From: Pantoea allii
GTDB taxonomy: Bacteria; Pseudomonadota; Gammaproteobacteria; Enterobacterales; Enterobacteriaceae
Direction: 5' to 3'
NCBI RefSeq assembly: GCF_002307475.1
Contig: NZ_NTMH01000054.1
Coordinates: forward strand, 62,001 to 126,000
DNA: 64,000 bases
Shown: positions 26,701-35,010 of the stretch, piece by piece
How the letters are laid out: each line of letters begins with the position of its first letter
Numbering within the stretch: the stretch's first letter is position 1
Made by a program: the position numbers and the translations under genes
Notes under the pieces: model-generated
Seen by the model: only the letters and a program-made list of their open reading frames with translations
Told to the model about the DNA's origin: nothing
Databases searched by the model: none

Positions 26701-26752
26701 GCCTGTGCGGTTTCATCCTCATGAGGTATGATGCCGGACAGGTTTTTTTGTA
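26701..26752 (+). terminator. Long imperfect hairpin with T tract between ispG and hisS (possible SroE counterpart)
   Basis: CCTGT ... ACAGG closes a long interrupted stem that includes CGGT/GCCG, TCAT/ATGA and CCTC-AT-GAGG, followed by seven T. It lies between ispG and hisS, where E. coli encodes the small RNA SroE. I cannot confirm sequence homology to SroE by eye. The hairpin could end an RNA processed from the ispG mRNA, or reduce read-through into hisS. Confidence 0.6.
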
Positions 26753-26767
26753 TTAAGAGATTTTAAC

Positions 26768-28042
26768 GTGGCGAAGAATATTCAAGCGATTCGCGGGATG
26801 AACGATTTTCTGCCTGCGGATACGGCCATCTGGCAACGGATTGAAGCGGTACTGAAGTCAGTGCTGGCGAACTATGGTTACAGCGAAATTCGCTTACCTA
26901 TCGTAGAGCAGACTCCTCTGTTCAAACGCGCCATTGGTGAAGTTACCGATGTGGTTGAAAAAGAGATGTATACCTTTGACGATCGCAATGGCGAAAGCCT
27001 GACGCTTCGTCCGGAAGGGACGGCAGGCTGCGTGCGTGCAGGTATCGAACACGGTCTGCTTTATAATCAGGAACAGCGCCTGTGGTACATGGGCCCGATG
27101 TTCCGCTACGAGCGACCTCAGAAAGGGCGCTATCGCCAGTTTCATCAGATAGGCGTTGAAGTGTTTGGCCTGCAGGGGCCGGATATTGATGCCGAACTGA
27201 TTATGCTGAATGCGCGCTGGTGGAAAGCGCTGGGTATCGCCGATCATGTTCGTCTGGAACTGAACTCCATTGGTTCGCTTGAAGCCCGTGCCAGCTATCG
27301 CGACGCGCTGGTGGCATTTCTGGAACAGCACAAAGACGCGCTGGACGAAGACTGCAAGCGCCGCATGTACAGCAACCCAATGCGTGTACTCGACAGCAAA
27401 AACCCCGATATTCAGACGTTGTTAAATGATGCGCCCCAGTTGGGCGATTATCTGGATGCGGAGTCACGCGAGCATTTTGACGGTCTGCGTGCGCTGCTGG
27501 ACGACGCCGGTATTGCCTATACAGTCAATCAGCGCCTGGTGCGCGGGCTGGATTATTACAACCGCACGGTGATTGAATGGGTTACCGACAGCCTGGGATC
27601 GCAGGGCACCGTTTGCGGTGGTGGTCGTTATGATGGCCTGGTCGAACAACTGGGCGGTCGGGCAACGCCTGCGGTTGGTTTTGCCATGGGAATGGAGCGC
27701 CTGGTGTTGTTAGTGCAGGCGGTTAATCCCGAATTTGAACCCGCGCGCAATGTCGATGTCTATGTTATCGCTTCCGGCCAGGGGGTTCAGTCAGCGGCGA
27801 TGCAGTTGGCTGAAAAGCTGCGTGACCAACTGCCCGACATAAAACTGATGACCAACTTTGGTGGCGGTAACTTCAAGAAGCAGTTTGCCCGTGCGGATAA
27901 GTGGGGCGCTCGCGTTGCTCTGGTGCTGGGTGAAGATGAACAGAAGGCCGGTCAGGTCGTGATTAAAGATCTGCGCAATGGCGAACAGCAAACGCTGGCG
28001 CAGGCAGATGCGGCTGCTGCACTGCGCACGCTGTTGCAGTAA
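26768..28042 (+). CDS. hisS: Histidyl-tRNA synthetase
   Basis: Class II aminoacyl-tRNA synthetase of 424 residues (E. coli 424), homodimer that charges tRNA-His. Motif 1 region (IRGMNDFLP), motif 2 (MGPMFRYERPQKGRYRQFHQIG) in pieces, the histidine-binding LVRGLDYYNRTVIEWV and motif 3 (FAMGMERLVLL) are all present. The C-terminal anticodon-binding domain runs from about residue 325. Start is GTG at 26768, giving MAKNIQAIRGMNDFLP as in E. coli, which also starts at this position. Confidence 0.97.
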   Translation: MAKNIQAIRGMNDFLPADTAIWQRIEAVLKSVLANYGYSEIRLPIVEQTPLFKRAIGEVTDVVEKEMYTFDDRNGESLTLRPEGTAGCVRAGIEHGLLYNQEQRLWYMGPMFRYERPQKGRYRQFHQIGVEVFGLQGPDIDAELIMLNARWWKALGIADHVRLELNSIGSLEARASYRDALVAFLEQHKDALDEDCKRRMYSNPMRVLDSKNPDIQTLLNDAPQLGDYLDAESREHFDGLRALLDDAGIAYTVNQRLVRGLDYYNRTVIEWVTDSLGSQGTVCGGGRYDGLVEQLGGRATPAVGFAMGMERLVLLVQAVNPEFEPARNVDVYVIASGQGVQSAAMQLAEKLRDQLPDIKLMTNFGGGNFKKQFARADKWGARVALVLGEDEQKAGQVVIKDLRNGEQQTLAQADAAAALRTLLQ

Positions 28043-28080
28043 GCGTGTCACAGCACAACCATTGAAAGGAGAAGGATTGC

Positions 28081-28698
28081 GTGGAAGTTTATAGCAATGA
28101 GAACGAACAGGTTGATGCGCTGCGTCGCTTTTTCGCCAACAACGGTAAAGCCTTAGCTGTCGGTGTCGTCATCGGGATCGCTGCGCTGGGCGGCTGGCGT
28201 TACTGGTCCAGCCATCAGCAGGATTCAGCTAAAACCGTGTCAGCTGAATACCAGAAAGTCACCAGTGCGATGCAGGCCGGTAAGCCAGAAACGCTGGAAG
28301 CGGTAAACACTTTCGCCAGCGAAAACAGTAATACCTACGGTGCCCTGGCGGCACTGGATCTGGCGAAGCAGTATGTCGACAGCAATCAGCTGGACAAAGC
28401 CGCAACCCTGCTGCAAAACGGATTGAAAGACACGAAAGATGCCAACCTGCAGGCGGTCATTAACCTGCGTCTGGCACGCATTCAACTGCAACAAAATCAG
28501 GCTGATGCAGCACTTAAAACCCTTGACGGTGTGAAGGGTGATGGCTGGACAGCCATTGTCGCTGACATCCGCGGCGAAGCGCTGCTGAGCAAAGGCGATA
28601 AGCAGGGCGCGCGCGATGCATGGAGCAAAGGCGTCGAATCTGATGCGTCTCCTGCACTGAAGCAAATGATGCAGATGAAGATGAATAACTTAAGCTAA
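28081..28698 (+). CDS. yfgM: YfgM, SecYEG-associated ancillary protein
   Basis: Bitopic inner-membrane protein of 205 residues (E. coli 206), with a short cytoplasmic N terminus (EVYSNENEQVDALRRFF), one TM (about 23-42, ALAVGVVIGIAALGGWRYW) and a periplasmic TPR-like domain. It associates with PpiD at the SecYEG translocon and has been linked to RcsB stability. The start is GTG after GGAGAAGGATTGC. It lies 38 bases after hisS and 19 before bamB, in the same order as E. coli. Confidence 0.95.
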   Translation: MEVYSNENEQVDALRRFFANNGKALAVGVVIGIAALGGWRYWSSHQQDSAKTVSAEYQKVTSAMQAGKPETLEAVNTFASENSNTYGALAALDLAKQYVDSNQLDKAATLLQNGLKDTKDANLQAVINLRLARIQLQQNQADAALKTLDGVKGDGWTAIVADIRGEALLSKGDKQGARDAWSKGVESDASPALKQMMQMKMNNLS

Positions 28699-28717
28699 GC
28701 CAGTCAAGAGAGAGCGC

Positions 28718-29899
28718 ATGGAATTACGTAAATACCTGCTGCCGGGGCTGATCTCAGTCACCTTGCTCAGTGGTTGCTCGCTGTTCAGCGGCGAAGAAGA
28801 TGTAGTGAAAATGGCCCCATTGCCGAAGGTGGAAAATCAGTTCACGCCTCAGACCGTGTGGAGCACTGGCGTGGGTGATGGAATCGGTGATTTCTACTCT
28901 AACCTGCACCCGACCTGGCAAGACGGCACCGTTTATGCTGCTGACCGCTTTGGTATCGTAAAAGCGCTCGACGCGGCGGATGGTAAAGAAAAATGGAAAG
29001 TCGATCTCTCTGAGAAAACCGGCTTCTTCTCGAAAAACCGCTCTGCCATGCTGTCTGGCGGTATCACCGTGAGTGGCGACCGCCTCTACATCGGCAGCGA
29101 ACGTGGCCAGGTCTATGCACTGAACACCAGCGATGGTGCGATTGCATGGCAAGCCAAAGCCGCGGGCGAAGCGCTGTCGCGTCCGGTGGTCAGCGATGGC
29201 CTGGTACTGGTTCACACCAGCAACGGTATGCTGCAGGGACTTGATCAAACCAGCGGTGCAGTAAAATGGACCGTTAACCTGGATATGCCTGCGCTGTCAC
29301 TGCGCGGTGAATCTGCCCCGTCTGTTGCCTTTGGTGGCGCAATCGTGGGTGGCGATAACGGCCGCGTTAGCGCCGTTATTCTGAACCAGGGCCAGCTGAT
29401 TTGGCAGCAGCGTATTTCACAGCCGAGCGGTGCGACAGAAATCGACCGTCTGAGCGATGTGGATACCACGCCGGTCATTGTTAACGGCGTTGTGTATGCG
29501 TTGGCCTACAACGGTAACCTGACTGCACTGGATTTACGTTCTGGTCAGATTTTGTGGAAACGTGAAATCGGCGGTGTGAAAGATCTGATTGTGGATGCGG
29601 GTCGTATCTACCTGGTGGATCAGGACGATCGCGTGATTGCCCTCAACGCGGATGGCGGTGTGGCTATCTGGCGTCAAAGCGATCTGCTGCATCGCAATCT
29701 GACTTCACCGGTCCTGTATAACGGCTACCTTGTGGTCGGTGACAGCGAAGGCTATCTGCACTGGCTGAACACCACCGACGGCCGTTTTGTTGCCCAGCAA
29801 AAGCTGGACAGTTCAGGCTTCCAGACTGAGCCAGTCGTCGCCAGCGACAAGTTGCTGATTCAGTCAAAAGACGGTGAAGTTTACGCCATTACCCGCTAA
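28718..29899 (+). CDS. bamB: Outer-membrane assembly lipoprotein BamB
   Basis: Lipoprotein of 393 residues (E. coli 392), part of the BAM complex that folds beta-barrel proteins into the outer membrane. The lipobox SVTLLSGC is clear (Cys about 20). The mature protein is an eight-bladed propeller of PQQ-like repeats, seen as recurring Trp-containing strands such as GKEKWKVDLS, GAIAWQAKA, GAVKWTVNL, QLIWQQRIS, GQILWKREIG and GVAIWRQSD. It is followed by a strong terminator, ending the transcript before der. Confidence 0.97.
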   Translation: MELRKYLLPGLISVTLLSGCSLFSGEEDVVKMAPLPKVENQFTPQTVWSTGVGDGIGDFYSNLHPTWQDGTVYAADRFGIVKALDAADGKEKWKVDLSEKTGFFSKNRSAMLSGGITVSGDRLYIGSERGQVYALNTSDGAIAWQAKAAGEALSRPVVSDGLVLVHTSNGMLQGLDQTSGAVKWTVNLDMPALSLRGESAPSVAFGGAIVGGDNGRVSAVILNQGQLIWQQRISQPSGATEIDRLSDVDTTPVIVNGVVYALAYNGNLTALDLRSGQILWKREIGGVKDLIVDAGRIYLVDQDDRVIALNADGGVAIWRQSDLLHRNLTSPVLYNGYLVVGDSEGYLHWLNTTDGRFVAQQKLDSSGFQTEPVVASDKLLIQSKDGEVYAITR

Positions 29900-29935
29900 C
29901 GGGTAAGTTGTCAGGCAGGGTTATCCTTCCGGCAC

Positions 29936-29972
29936 AACGGCTCCTGATTTCATCAGGGGCCGTTTCGTTTTT
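29936..29972 (+). terminator. Terminator after bamB
   Basis: AACGGCTCCTGA, five-base loop, TCAGGGGCCGTT followed by TCGTTTTT. A 12-bp stem with one bulged pair, about 37 bases after the bamB stop. Confidence 0.85.
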
Positions 29973-30002
29973 AGTCAGGCATGGTATCCTTAGCGCCTTA
30001 AG

Positions 30003-30032
30003 CCTGAACTGAGCGGCTAAAGCCGTTATAAT
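30003..30032 (+). promoter_or_regulatory. Candidate der promoter
   Basis: A perfect TATAAT at 30027-30032 with CTGAAC 17 bases upstream (half of the -35 consensus). It sits 42 bases before the der start and just after the bamB terminator, consistent with der having its own promoter. Confidence 0.5.
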
Positions 30033-30073
30033 CACGCCATTCGGGCGATTTAATACATTATTGAGGCATTGTT

Positions 30074-31558
30074 ATGGTACCTGTGGTCGCGCTGGTTGGG
30101 CGTCCCAATGTGGGAAAATCTACGCTGTTTAACCGTTTAACCCGCACACGAGATGCGCTGGTAGCGGATTTTCCTGGACTGACTCGCGATCGCAAATATG
30201 GTCGCGCCGAAGTGGAAGGGCGCGAATTTATTGTTATCGATACCGGCGGTATTGATGGCACCGAAGACGGTGTTGAAACGCGTATGGCAGAGCAGTCGCT
30301 GCTGGCGATTGAAGAAGCAGACGTTGTGCTGTTTATGGTGGACGCGCGCGCAGGCATGATGGCCGCCGATCAGCAAATTGCAAAACATCTTCGCTCTCGC
30401 CAAAAAGCGACGTTTCTGGTCGCGAATAAAACTGACGGACTGGATCCGGATCAGGCGGTCGTAGACTTCTATTCTCTGGGGCTGGGTGAGATTCACGCCA
30501 TCGCCGCTTCTCATGGTCGCGGTGTCACCAGCCTGATTGAAACTGCTCTGCTGCCGTGGATGGAGAAGGTCGATCCGGTCGAGATGACCGAAGAAGACGA
30601 AAACGAAGCTTACTGGGCAGCCTTAGCGGCAGAAGAAAACGGTGAGGAAGAGGAAGAAGAGGATGATTTCGATCCTACAACCTTGCCAATTAAGCTGGCG
30701 ATTGTTGGCCGTCCTAACGTCGGTAAGTCTACGTTGACTAACCGTATTCTCGGTGAAGATCGCGTGGTCGTTTACGACATGCCAGGCACCACCCGTGACA
30801 GTATCTACATTCCCATGGAACGTGACGGTCGCGAGTATGTGTTGATCGACACCGCGGGCGTACGTAAGCGCGGAAAAATCACGGATACGGTCGAGAAATT
30901 CTCGGTAATCAAAACGTTGCAGGCGATTGAAGACGCTAACGTCGTGATGCTGGTGATCGATGCGCGTGCCGGCATTTCCGATCAGGATCTGTCCCTGTTG
31001 GGCTTTATCCTGAACAGCGGACGTTCACTGGTGATCGTGGTGAACAAATGGGATGGCTTGTCGCAGGAAGTCCGTGACGAAGTCAAAGAAACGCTCGACT
31101 TCCGTCTGGGCTTTATCGATTTTGCGCGCGTGCACTTCATCTCGGCGTTGCATGGCAGCGGCGTAGGCAACCTGTTTGAGTCCGTCACGGAAGCATACGA
31201 TTGCTCCACGAAGCGAGTAAACACGTCACTGCTGACGCGCATTATGAACATGGCAGCGGAAGACCATCAGCCACCGCTGGTTCGCGGTCGTCGCGTTAAA
31301 CTGAAATATGCCCATGCGGGCGGTTATAACCCACCGATTGTGGTGATACACGGTAATCAGGTTAAAGACCTGCCGGACTCCTACAAACGTTATTTGATGA
31401 ACTACTTCCGTCGTTCACTGAACGTGATGGGGACGCCAATCCGCATTCAGTTTAAAGAGGGTGAAAACCCTTATGAAGGTAAACGCAATCTGCTGACGCC
31501 GACGCAACAGCGAAAGCGCAAGCGTTTGATGGCGCATATGAAGAAAAATAAGCGTTAA
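30074..31558 (+). CDS. der: Ribosome assembly GTPase Der (EngA)
   Basis: Essential double GTPase of 494 residues (E. coli 490) that acts late in 50S subunit assembly. Two G domains are visible, each with a Walker A GRPNVGKST (residues about 8-16 and 211-219), with TGGIDG/DTAG switch II and NKTDG / NKWDG G4 motifs. An acidic linker (about 188-202, run of Glu and Asp) separates them, slightly longer than in E. coli. The C-terminal KH-like domain covers about 390-475, with a basic tail RKRKRLMAHMKKNKR. Confidence 0.98.
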   Translation: MVPVVALVGRPNVGKSTLFNRLTRTRDALVADFPGLTRDRKYGRAEVEGREFIVIDTGGIDGTEDGVETRMAEQSLLAIEEADVVLFMVDARAGMMAADQQIAKHLRSRQKATFLVANKTDGLDPDQAVVDFYSLGLGEIHAIAASHGRGVTSLIETALLPWMEKVDPVEMTEEDENEAYWAALAAEENGEEEEEEDDFDPTTLPIKLAIVGRPNVGKSTLTNRILGEDRVVVYDMPGTTRDSIYIPMERDGREYVLIDTAGVRKRGKITDTVEKFSVIKTLQAIEDANVVMLVIDARAGISDQDLSLLGFILNSGRSLVIVVNKWDGLSQEVRDEVKETLDFRLGFIDFARVHFISALHGSGVGNLFESVTEAYDCSTKRVNTSLLTRIMNMAAEDHQPPLVRGRRVKLKYAHAGGYNPPIVVIHGNQVKDLPDSYKRYLMNYFRRSLNVMGTPIRIQFKEGENPYEGKRNLLTPTQQRKRKRLMAHMKKNKR

Positions 31559-31564
31559 CTGATC

Positions 31565-31589
31565 GAGGGCCAGATGGCCCTCTTTTTTT
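31565..31589 (+). terminator. Terminator after der
   Basis: GAGGGCC, four-base loop AGAT, GGCCCTC followed by seven T, six bases after the der stop. Confidence 0.93.
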
Positions 31590-31620
31590 GTCCTGGAATT
31601 GCGCTTATTTGCCTGGCCGG

Positions 31621-31851
31621 ATGAAAAAAATGAGCGCAACCTGTGAAAAATGTCAGCAACCCTTAGCCCCGGACGCCACCGATCTTATCTGTACCGGTTG
31701 TGGTGTCCGTTATCACTATCAGCCTGTCTGCCCCGACTGCCATCAGCCCCTTGAGCAACTCAGAAGCTGCGGCGCGACTGACTACTTTTGTAATCATGGT
31801 CACGGCTTAGTTTCAAAACATCGTCTGACTTACAGGATTGTTCCTGCCTGA
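31621..31851 (+). CDS. yfgJ: YfgJ family zinc-ribbon protein
   Basis: Small protein of about 76 residues built from zinc-ribbon knuckles: CEKCQ, CTGCG, CPDCHQPLEQLRSCGA, ending in YFCNHGHGLVSKHR. It aligns with E. coli YfgJ (71 residues), including PVCPDCHQPL and DYFC-HGHGL. Function unknown; the paired CxxC and His motifs imply structural zinc. The start could be 31621 or the ATG at 31630; neither has a strong ribosome-binding site. It lies just past the der terminator, so it needs its own promoter or low read-through. Confidence 0.85.
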   Translation: MKKMSATCEKCQQPLAPDATDLICTGCGVRYHYQPVCPDCHQPLEQLRSCGATDYFCNHGHGLVSKHRLTYRIVPA

Positions 31852-32182
31852 CGCTTGGGTGCTTCAACCTGCAACACATAACGATCCAAACGCTGCGAGC
31901 CGTAACGGTAACGGCGTAAAAATTTGTAGCGAAAATGCTATTGCTTCGTAACGAACACGTTTAAACCTTCACGGGATAACGTACCAGGTGGTACAATTTT
32001 TGCCGCGTCATGACGGAGTCACGCCAGCATGGGCTGCCTCCGGAACACATCATTCATTTCATGAACGCGGGTCCGCTTTAATTGGAATAAAACAACGCTG
32101 TTTCTTTTACCTGCACCGTGACCGGCGATGAGCCGGGTCGCACAGGACAGGAGCGGCTTTGTTTATCAGGAGAGTAAGTGTT
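31852..32182 (+). promoter_or_regulatory. Intergenic leader of gcd with a palindromic operator candidate
   Basis: 331 bases without a gene. At 31981-31994 there is a perfect 6-2-6 inverted repeat, GTACCAGGTGGTAC, whose right end overlaps a -10-like TACAAT (31992-31997). This arrangement would suit a repressor site on the gcd promoter. The -35 region is poor. The remaining leader, about 185 bases up to the gcd start, shows no riboswitch or ORF that I recognise. Confidence 0.4.
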
Positions 32183-34624
32183 ATGGCTGAAACATCATCT
32201 CGATCCGGTAAAGGGTTGAGAATATGGTCCGTGCTGCTCGGGCTGGTGCTACTGGCAACCGGCCTGTTCTTTGCTGTTGGCGGGGGAAAACTCGCGACGC
32301 TGGGCGGCAGTTGGTATTTTCTGATTGCAGGCATCGTGATGGTGCTGTCCGCCATTCAGTTTGTCCGTGCCAAATCATCGGCAGTGGTTCTGTTCCTGCT
32401 GGTGTTTGTCGGGACGTTAATCTGGGCCGTTATCGACGCCGGGCTGGATTTCTGGCCACTGGTTTCCCGCCTGATGGTGCCTGCGGGTTTAATGATCCTG
32501 GCATTCATCACATGGCCCGCGCTGCGTAAGCGTGAAAATAAGCCTTCTCTGGCAAAAGTCTCGTATGCCTTTTCTGCCGTCATTGCCGTAGGCATGGTTG
32601 CCACATTAGTGCAGATGTTCCAGCCTCATCCTACCGTTGCTTCAACCGGACAGGAGCTGCCGCTGATCCCGGTGGATAAGTCAAAGCAACAGCAAAACTG
32701 GGACCACTATGGGAATACCGCAGGGGGAAGCCGTTTTGTTGCGCTGGACCAGATCACCCGCGATAACGTGAAGGATCTGCAGGTCGCCTGGACTTACCAC
32801 ACTGGCGATATTCCAGAAAGCCCAACCGGCAATGGTGCTGAAGATCAGCAAACCCCGCTGCAGGTGGGAAATACCGTCTATCTTTGCACCCCGCACAACA
32901 ATGTGATTGCGGTTGAAGCCGACAGCGGCAAGCAGATTTGGAAGCGTGAAATTAATGCCCAGGCAGAAGTCTGGCCGCGCTGCCGTGGACTGGCCTATTT
33001 TGATGCCACCAAACCGCTTACCCAGCCAACTCAACCGGGATCAACGCCGGTCCCAGGCGTGACCCTGGCTGCCGGAGACAGCTGCCAGCGCCGTATTCTG
33101 ATGAATACCATTGATGCACGTCTTATTGCTATCAATGCCGACAACGGTGAATTCTGTGAGGACTTCGGTAACCACGGCATCGTCGATCTCAAAGCGGGCC
33201 TGGGTGATGCGCCCGATCCCCTTTATCAGCTCACGTCTGCACCCACGATTGCCGGTACAACGGTTGTTGTAGGCGGGCGCGTGGCTGACAACGTTAAAAC
33301 AGACATGCCTGGCGGTGTGTTGCGCGGTTTTGACGTGATCACCGGCCAGATGCGTTGGGCCTTTGACCCGGGCAATACCGATCCAAATGCCATTCTGATG
33401 CCAGGTAAGGACTACACGCGGAGTACGCCGAACTCATGGGCACCCATGTCCTATGATCCGGCCATGAACACCGTGTTTATTCCAATGGGAAGCTCCTCAG
33501 TCGATCTGTGGGGTGCGAACCGCAACGCACTGGACCATAAATACGGTGCCTCGGTACTGGCGCTTGATGCCACAACCGGCAAAGAGAAGTGGGTTTATCA
33601 GACCGTACATAACGATCTCTGGGACTTCGATCTGCCGATGCAGCCCAGCCTGATCGACTTCCCGATGAAGGACGGCAGCACCAAACCTGCGGTGGTTATC
33701 GGCGGCAAGACCGGCATGATCTTTGTGCTGGATCGTCTGACCGGCAAGCCTCTCACTAAAGTGGAAGAGCTGCCGATGCCGCAGGGGCATATCCCGAACG
33801 AGCAATATACGAAAACCCAGCCGCATTCGACCGGTATGCCAATGATTGGCAATCAGAAACTGAAAGAGTCTGATATGTGGGGCGCCACGCCGTTCGATCA
33901 GCTTGCCTGCCGTATCGCGTTTAAATCCATGCGCTATGACGGCCTGTTTACCGTGCCGGGCACCGATAAGTCGCTGAGCTTCCCTGGCTCGCTGGGCGGG
34001 ATGAACTGGGGCAGCATGTCCACCGATCCAAATAACAACCTGTTGTTTGTCAACGACATGCGTTTAGGATTGTGGGTACAGATGATTCCGGTGGATACCA
34101 GCAAGGTTTCCCGTGGCAGCAACGGCGGTGAAGCGATTAATACCGGTATGGGCGCCGTTCCTCTGAAAGGCACACCTTATGCGGTGAACAAGAACCGCTT
34201 TATGTCACCGCTGGGCATTCCCTGTCAGGCACCGCCGTTTGGTACCTTGTCAGCTATCGATATGAAAACCCAGAAAATCGTCTGGCAGGTCCCGGTTGGT
34301 ACCGTGCAGGATACCGGTCCGTTTGGGATTAAAATGCGCGCCAAAATGCCAATCGGTATGCCAACGCTGGGCGGCACGCTGGCAACTCAGGGCGGTCTGG
34401 TCTTTATTGCCGGCACCCAGGATTACTATCTGCGGGCATTCGATAGCGCAACCGGTAAAGAGGTGTGGAAAGCGCGTCTGCCTGTGGGAAGTCAGGGCGG
34501 TCCGATGAGCTATGTCTCACCAAAAACCGGTAAGCAGTACATTCTGATCTCGGCAGGCGGTGCACGTCAGTCACCGGATCGCGGTGATTACGTGATTGCT
34601 TATGCGCTGCCTGACAGCAAGTAA
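32183..34624 (+). CDS. gcd: Membrane-bound PQQ-dependent glucose dehydrogenase
   Basis: Quinoprotein of 813 residues (E. coli Gcd 796) that oxidises glucose to gluconolactone in the periplasm and passes electrons to ubiquinone. Five N-terminal TM segments (about residues 12-140) anchor it. The large periplasmic domain is an eight-bladed propeller with PQQ-repeat motifs such as GKEKWVYQTVHNDLWDFDLP (catalytic region), GKTGMIFVLDRLTGKPL and GKEVWKARLPVGSQGGPMSY. The start at 32183 follows AGGAGAG; an upstream in-frame TTG is unlikely. Periplasmic acidification by this enzyme is the basis of phosphate solubilisation in many plant-associated relatives. PQQ biosynthesis genes are not in the window. 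Confidence 0.97.
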   Translation: MAETSSRSGKGLRIWSVLLGLVLLATGLFFAVGGGKLATLGGSWYFLIAGIVMVLSAIQFVRAKSSAVVLFLLVFVGTLIWAVIDAGLDFWPLVSRLMVPAGLMILAFITWPALRKRENKPSLAKVSYAFSAVIAVGMVATLVQMFQPHPTVASTGQELPLIPVDKSKQQQNWDHYGNTAGGSRFVALDQITRDNVKDLQVAWTYHTGDIPESPTGNGAEDQQTPLQVGNTVYLCTPHNNVIAVEADSGKQIWKREINAQAEVWPRCRGLAYFDATKPLTQPTQPGSTPVPGVTLAAGDSCQRRILMNTIDARLIAINADNGEFCEDFGNHGIVDLKAGLGDAPDPLYQLTSAPTIAGTTVVVGGRVADNVKTDMPGGVLRGFDVITGQMRWAFDPGNTDPNAILMPGKDYTRSTPNSWAPMSYDPAMNTVFIPMGSSSVDLWGANRNALDHKYGASVLALDATTGKEKWVYQTVHNDLWDFDLPMQPSLIDFPMKDGSTKPAVVIGGKTGMIFVLDRLTGKPLTKVEELPMPQGHIPNEQYTKTQPHSTGMPMIGNQKLKESDMWGATPFDQLACRIAFKSMRYDGLFTVPGTDKSLSFPGSLGGMNWGSMSTDPNNNLLFVNDMRLGLWVQMIPVDTSKVSRGSNGGEAINTGMGAVPLKGTPYAVNKNRFMSPLGIPCQAPPFGTLSAIDMKTQKIVWQVPVGTVQDTGPFGIKMRAKMPIGMPTLGGTLATQGGLVFIAGTQDYYLRAFDSATGKEVWKARLPVGSQGGPMSYVSPKTGKQYILISAGGARQSPDRGDYVIAYALPDSK

Positions 34625-34648
34625 CAGCACGTCGTAACGGATAAAAGA

Positions 34649-34675
34649 AAAGGGCCGCTAGCGGCCCTTTTTTCT
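34649..34675. terminator. Terminator between gcd and the emfourin gene
   Basis: AAAGGGCCGC, TA, GCGGCCCTTT TTT: near-perfect palindrome with A and T tracts on either side, able to serve both converging transcripts. Confidence 0.92.
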
Positions 34676-34677
34676 GC

Positions 34678-35010
34678 TTATTTTCCGTCGCGGAAGAGCG
34701 ACGCCAGCTCCGGCGGTGCCGACTGCTCCGGTATCAGGAGCACTACCGTGCCTGCTTCACGGCGCGTGGCGTACTGGATCTGGATACGAAAATAGCGCTG
34801 GTCCCCGCCGCCTACCTTAGCCGCTTTTTCCTCTGGTTCGCACAGCGGCATCGCCTGTTCCAGCACTTTACAGACGCGCTGTTTCTCTGGCGCAGGAAGT
34901 TCACCCAAAGGAAAACGACGCTCGCTACGTAAGCCGGGAATAAAAGCAAAGCCACCTTCACGCGTAACCACAATGGTTGCGTCATCGGTAAGTTCGGGGA
35001 GTTGACTCAT
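34678..35010 (-). CDS. Protealysin inhibitor, emfourin family
   Basis: Small cytosolic protein of 110 residues resembling emfourin, the proteinaceous inhibitor of the M4 peptidase protealysin described in Serratia proteamaculans. Visible features: an acidic/hydrophobic opening (MSQLPELTDDATIVVTREGG), AFIPGL, and a late FRIQIQYATRREAGTVVLLI strand pair. The start at 35010 is set by the overlap with the upstream peptidase gene, whose TGA stop shares bases with this ATG (ATGA), implying coupled translation and stoichiometric control of the peptidase. An earlier in-frame start inside the peptidase gene is unlikely. The inhibitor role rests on family and gene pairing. Confidence 0.8.
   Translation of the reverse strand: MSQLPELTDDATIVVTREGGFAFIPGLRSERRFPLGELPAPEKQRVCKVLEQAMPLCEPEEKAAKVGGGDQRYFRIQIQYATRREAGTVVLLIPEQSAPPELASLFRDGK

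Noticed and set aside
32159..32182. Upstream TTG start for gcd
   Set aside because: AGGAGAG precedes the ATG at 32183, and the extra eight residues do not match the family.
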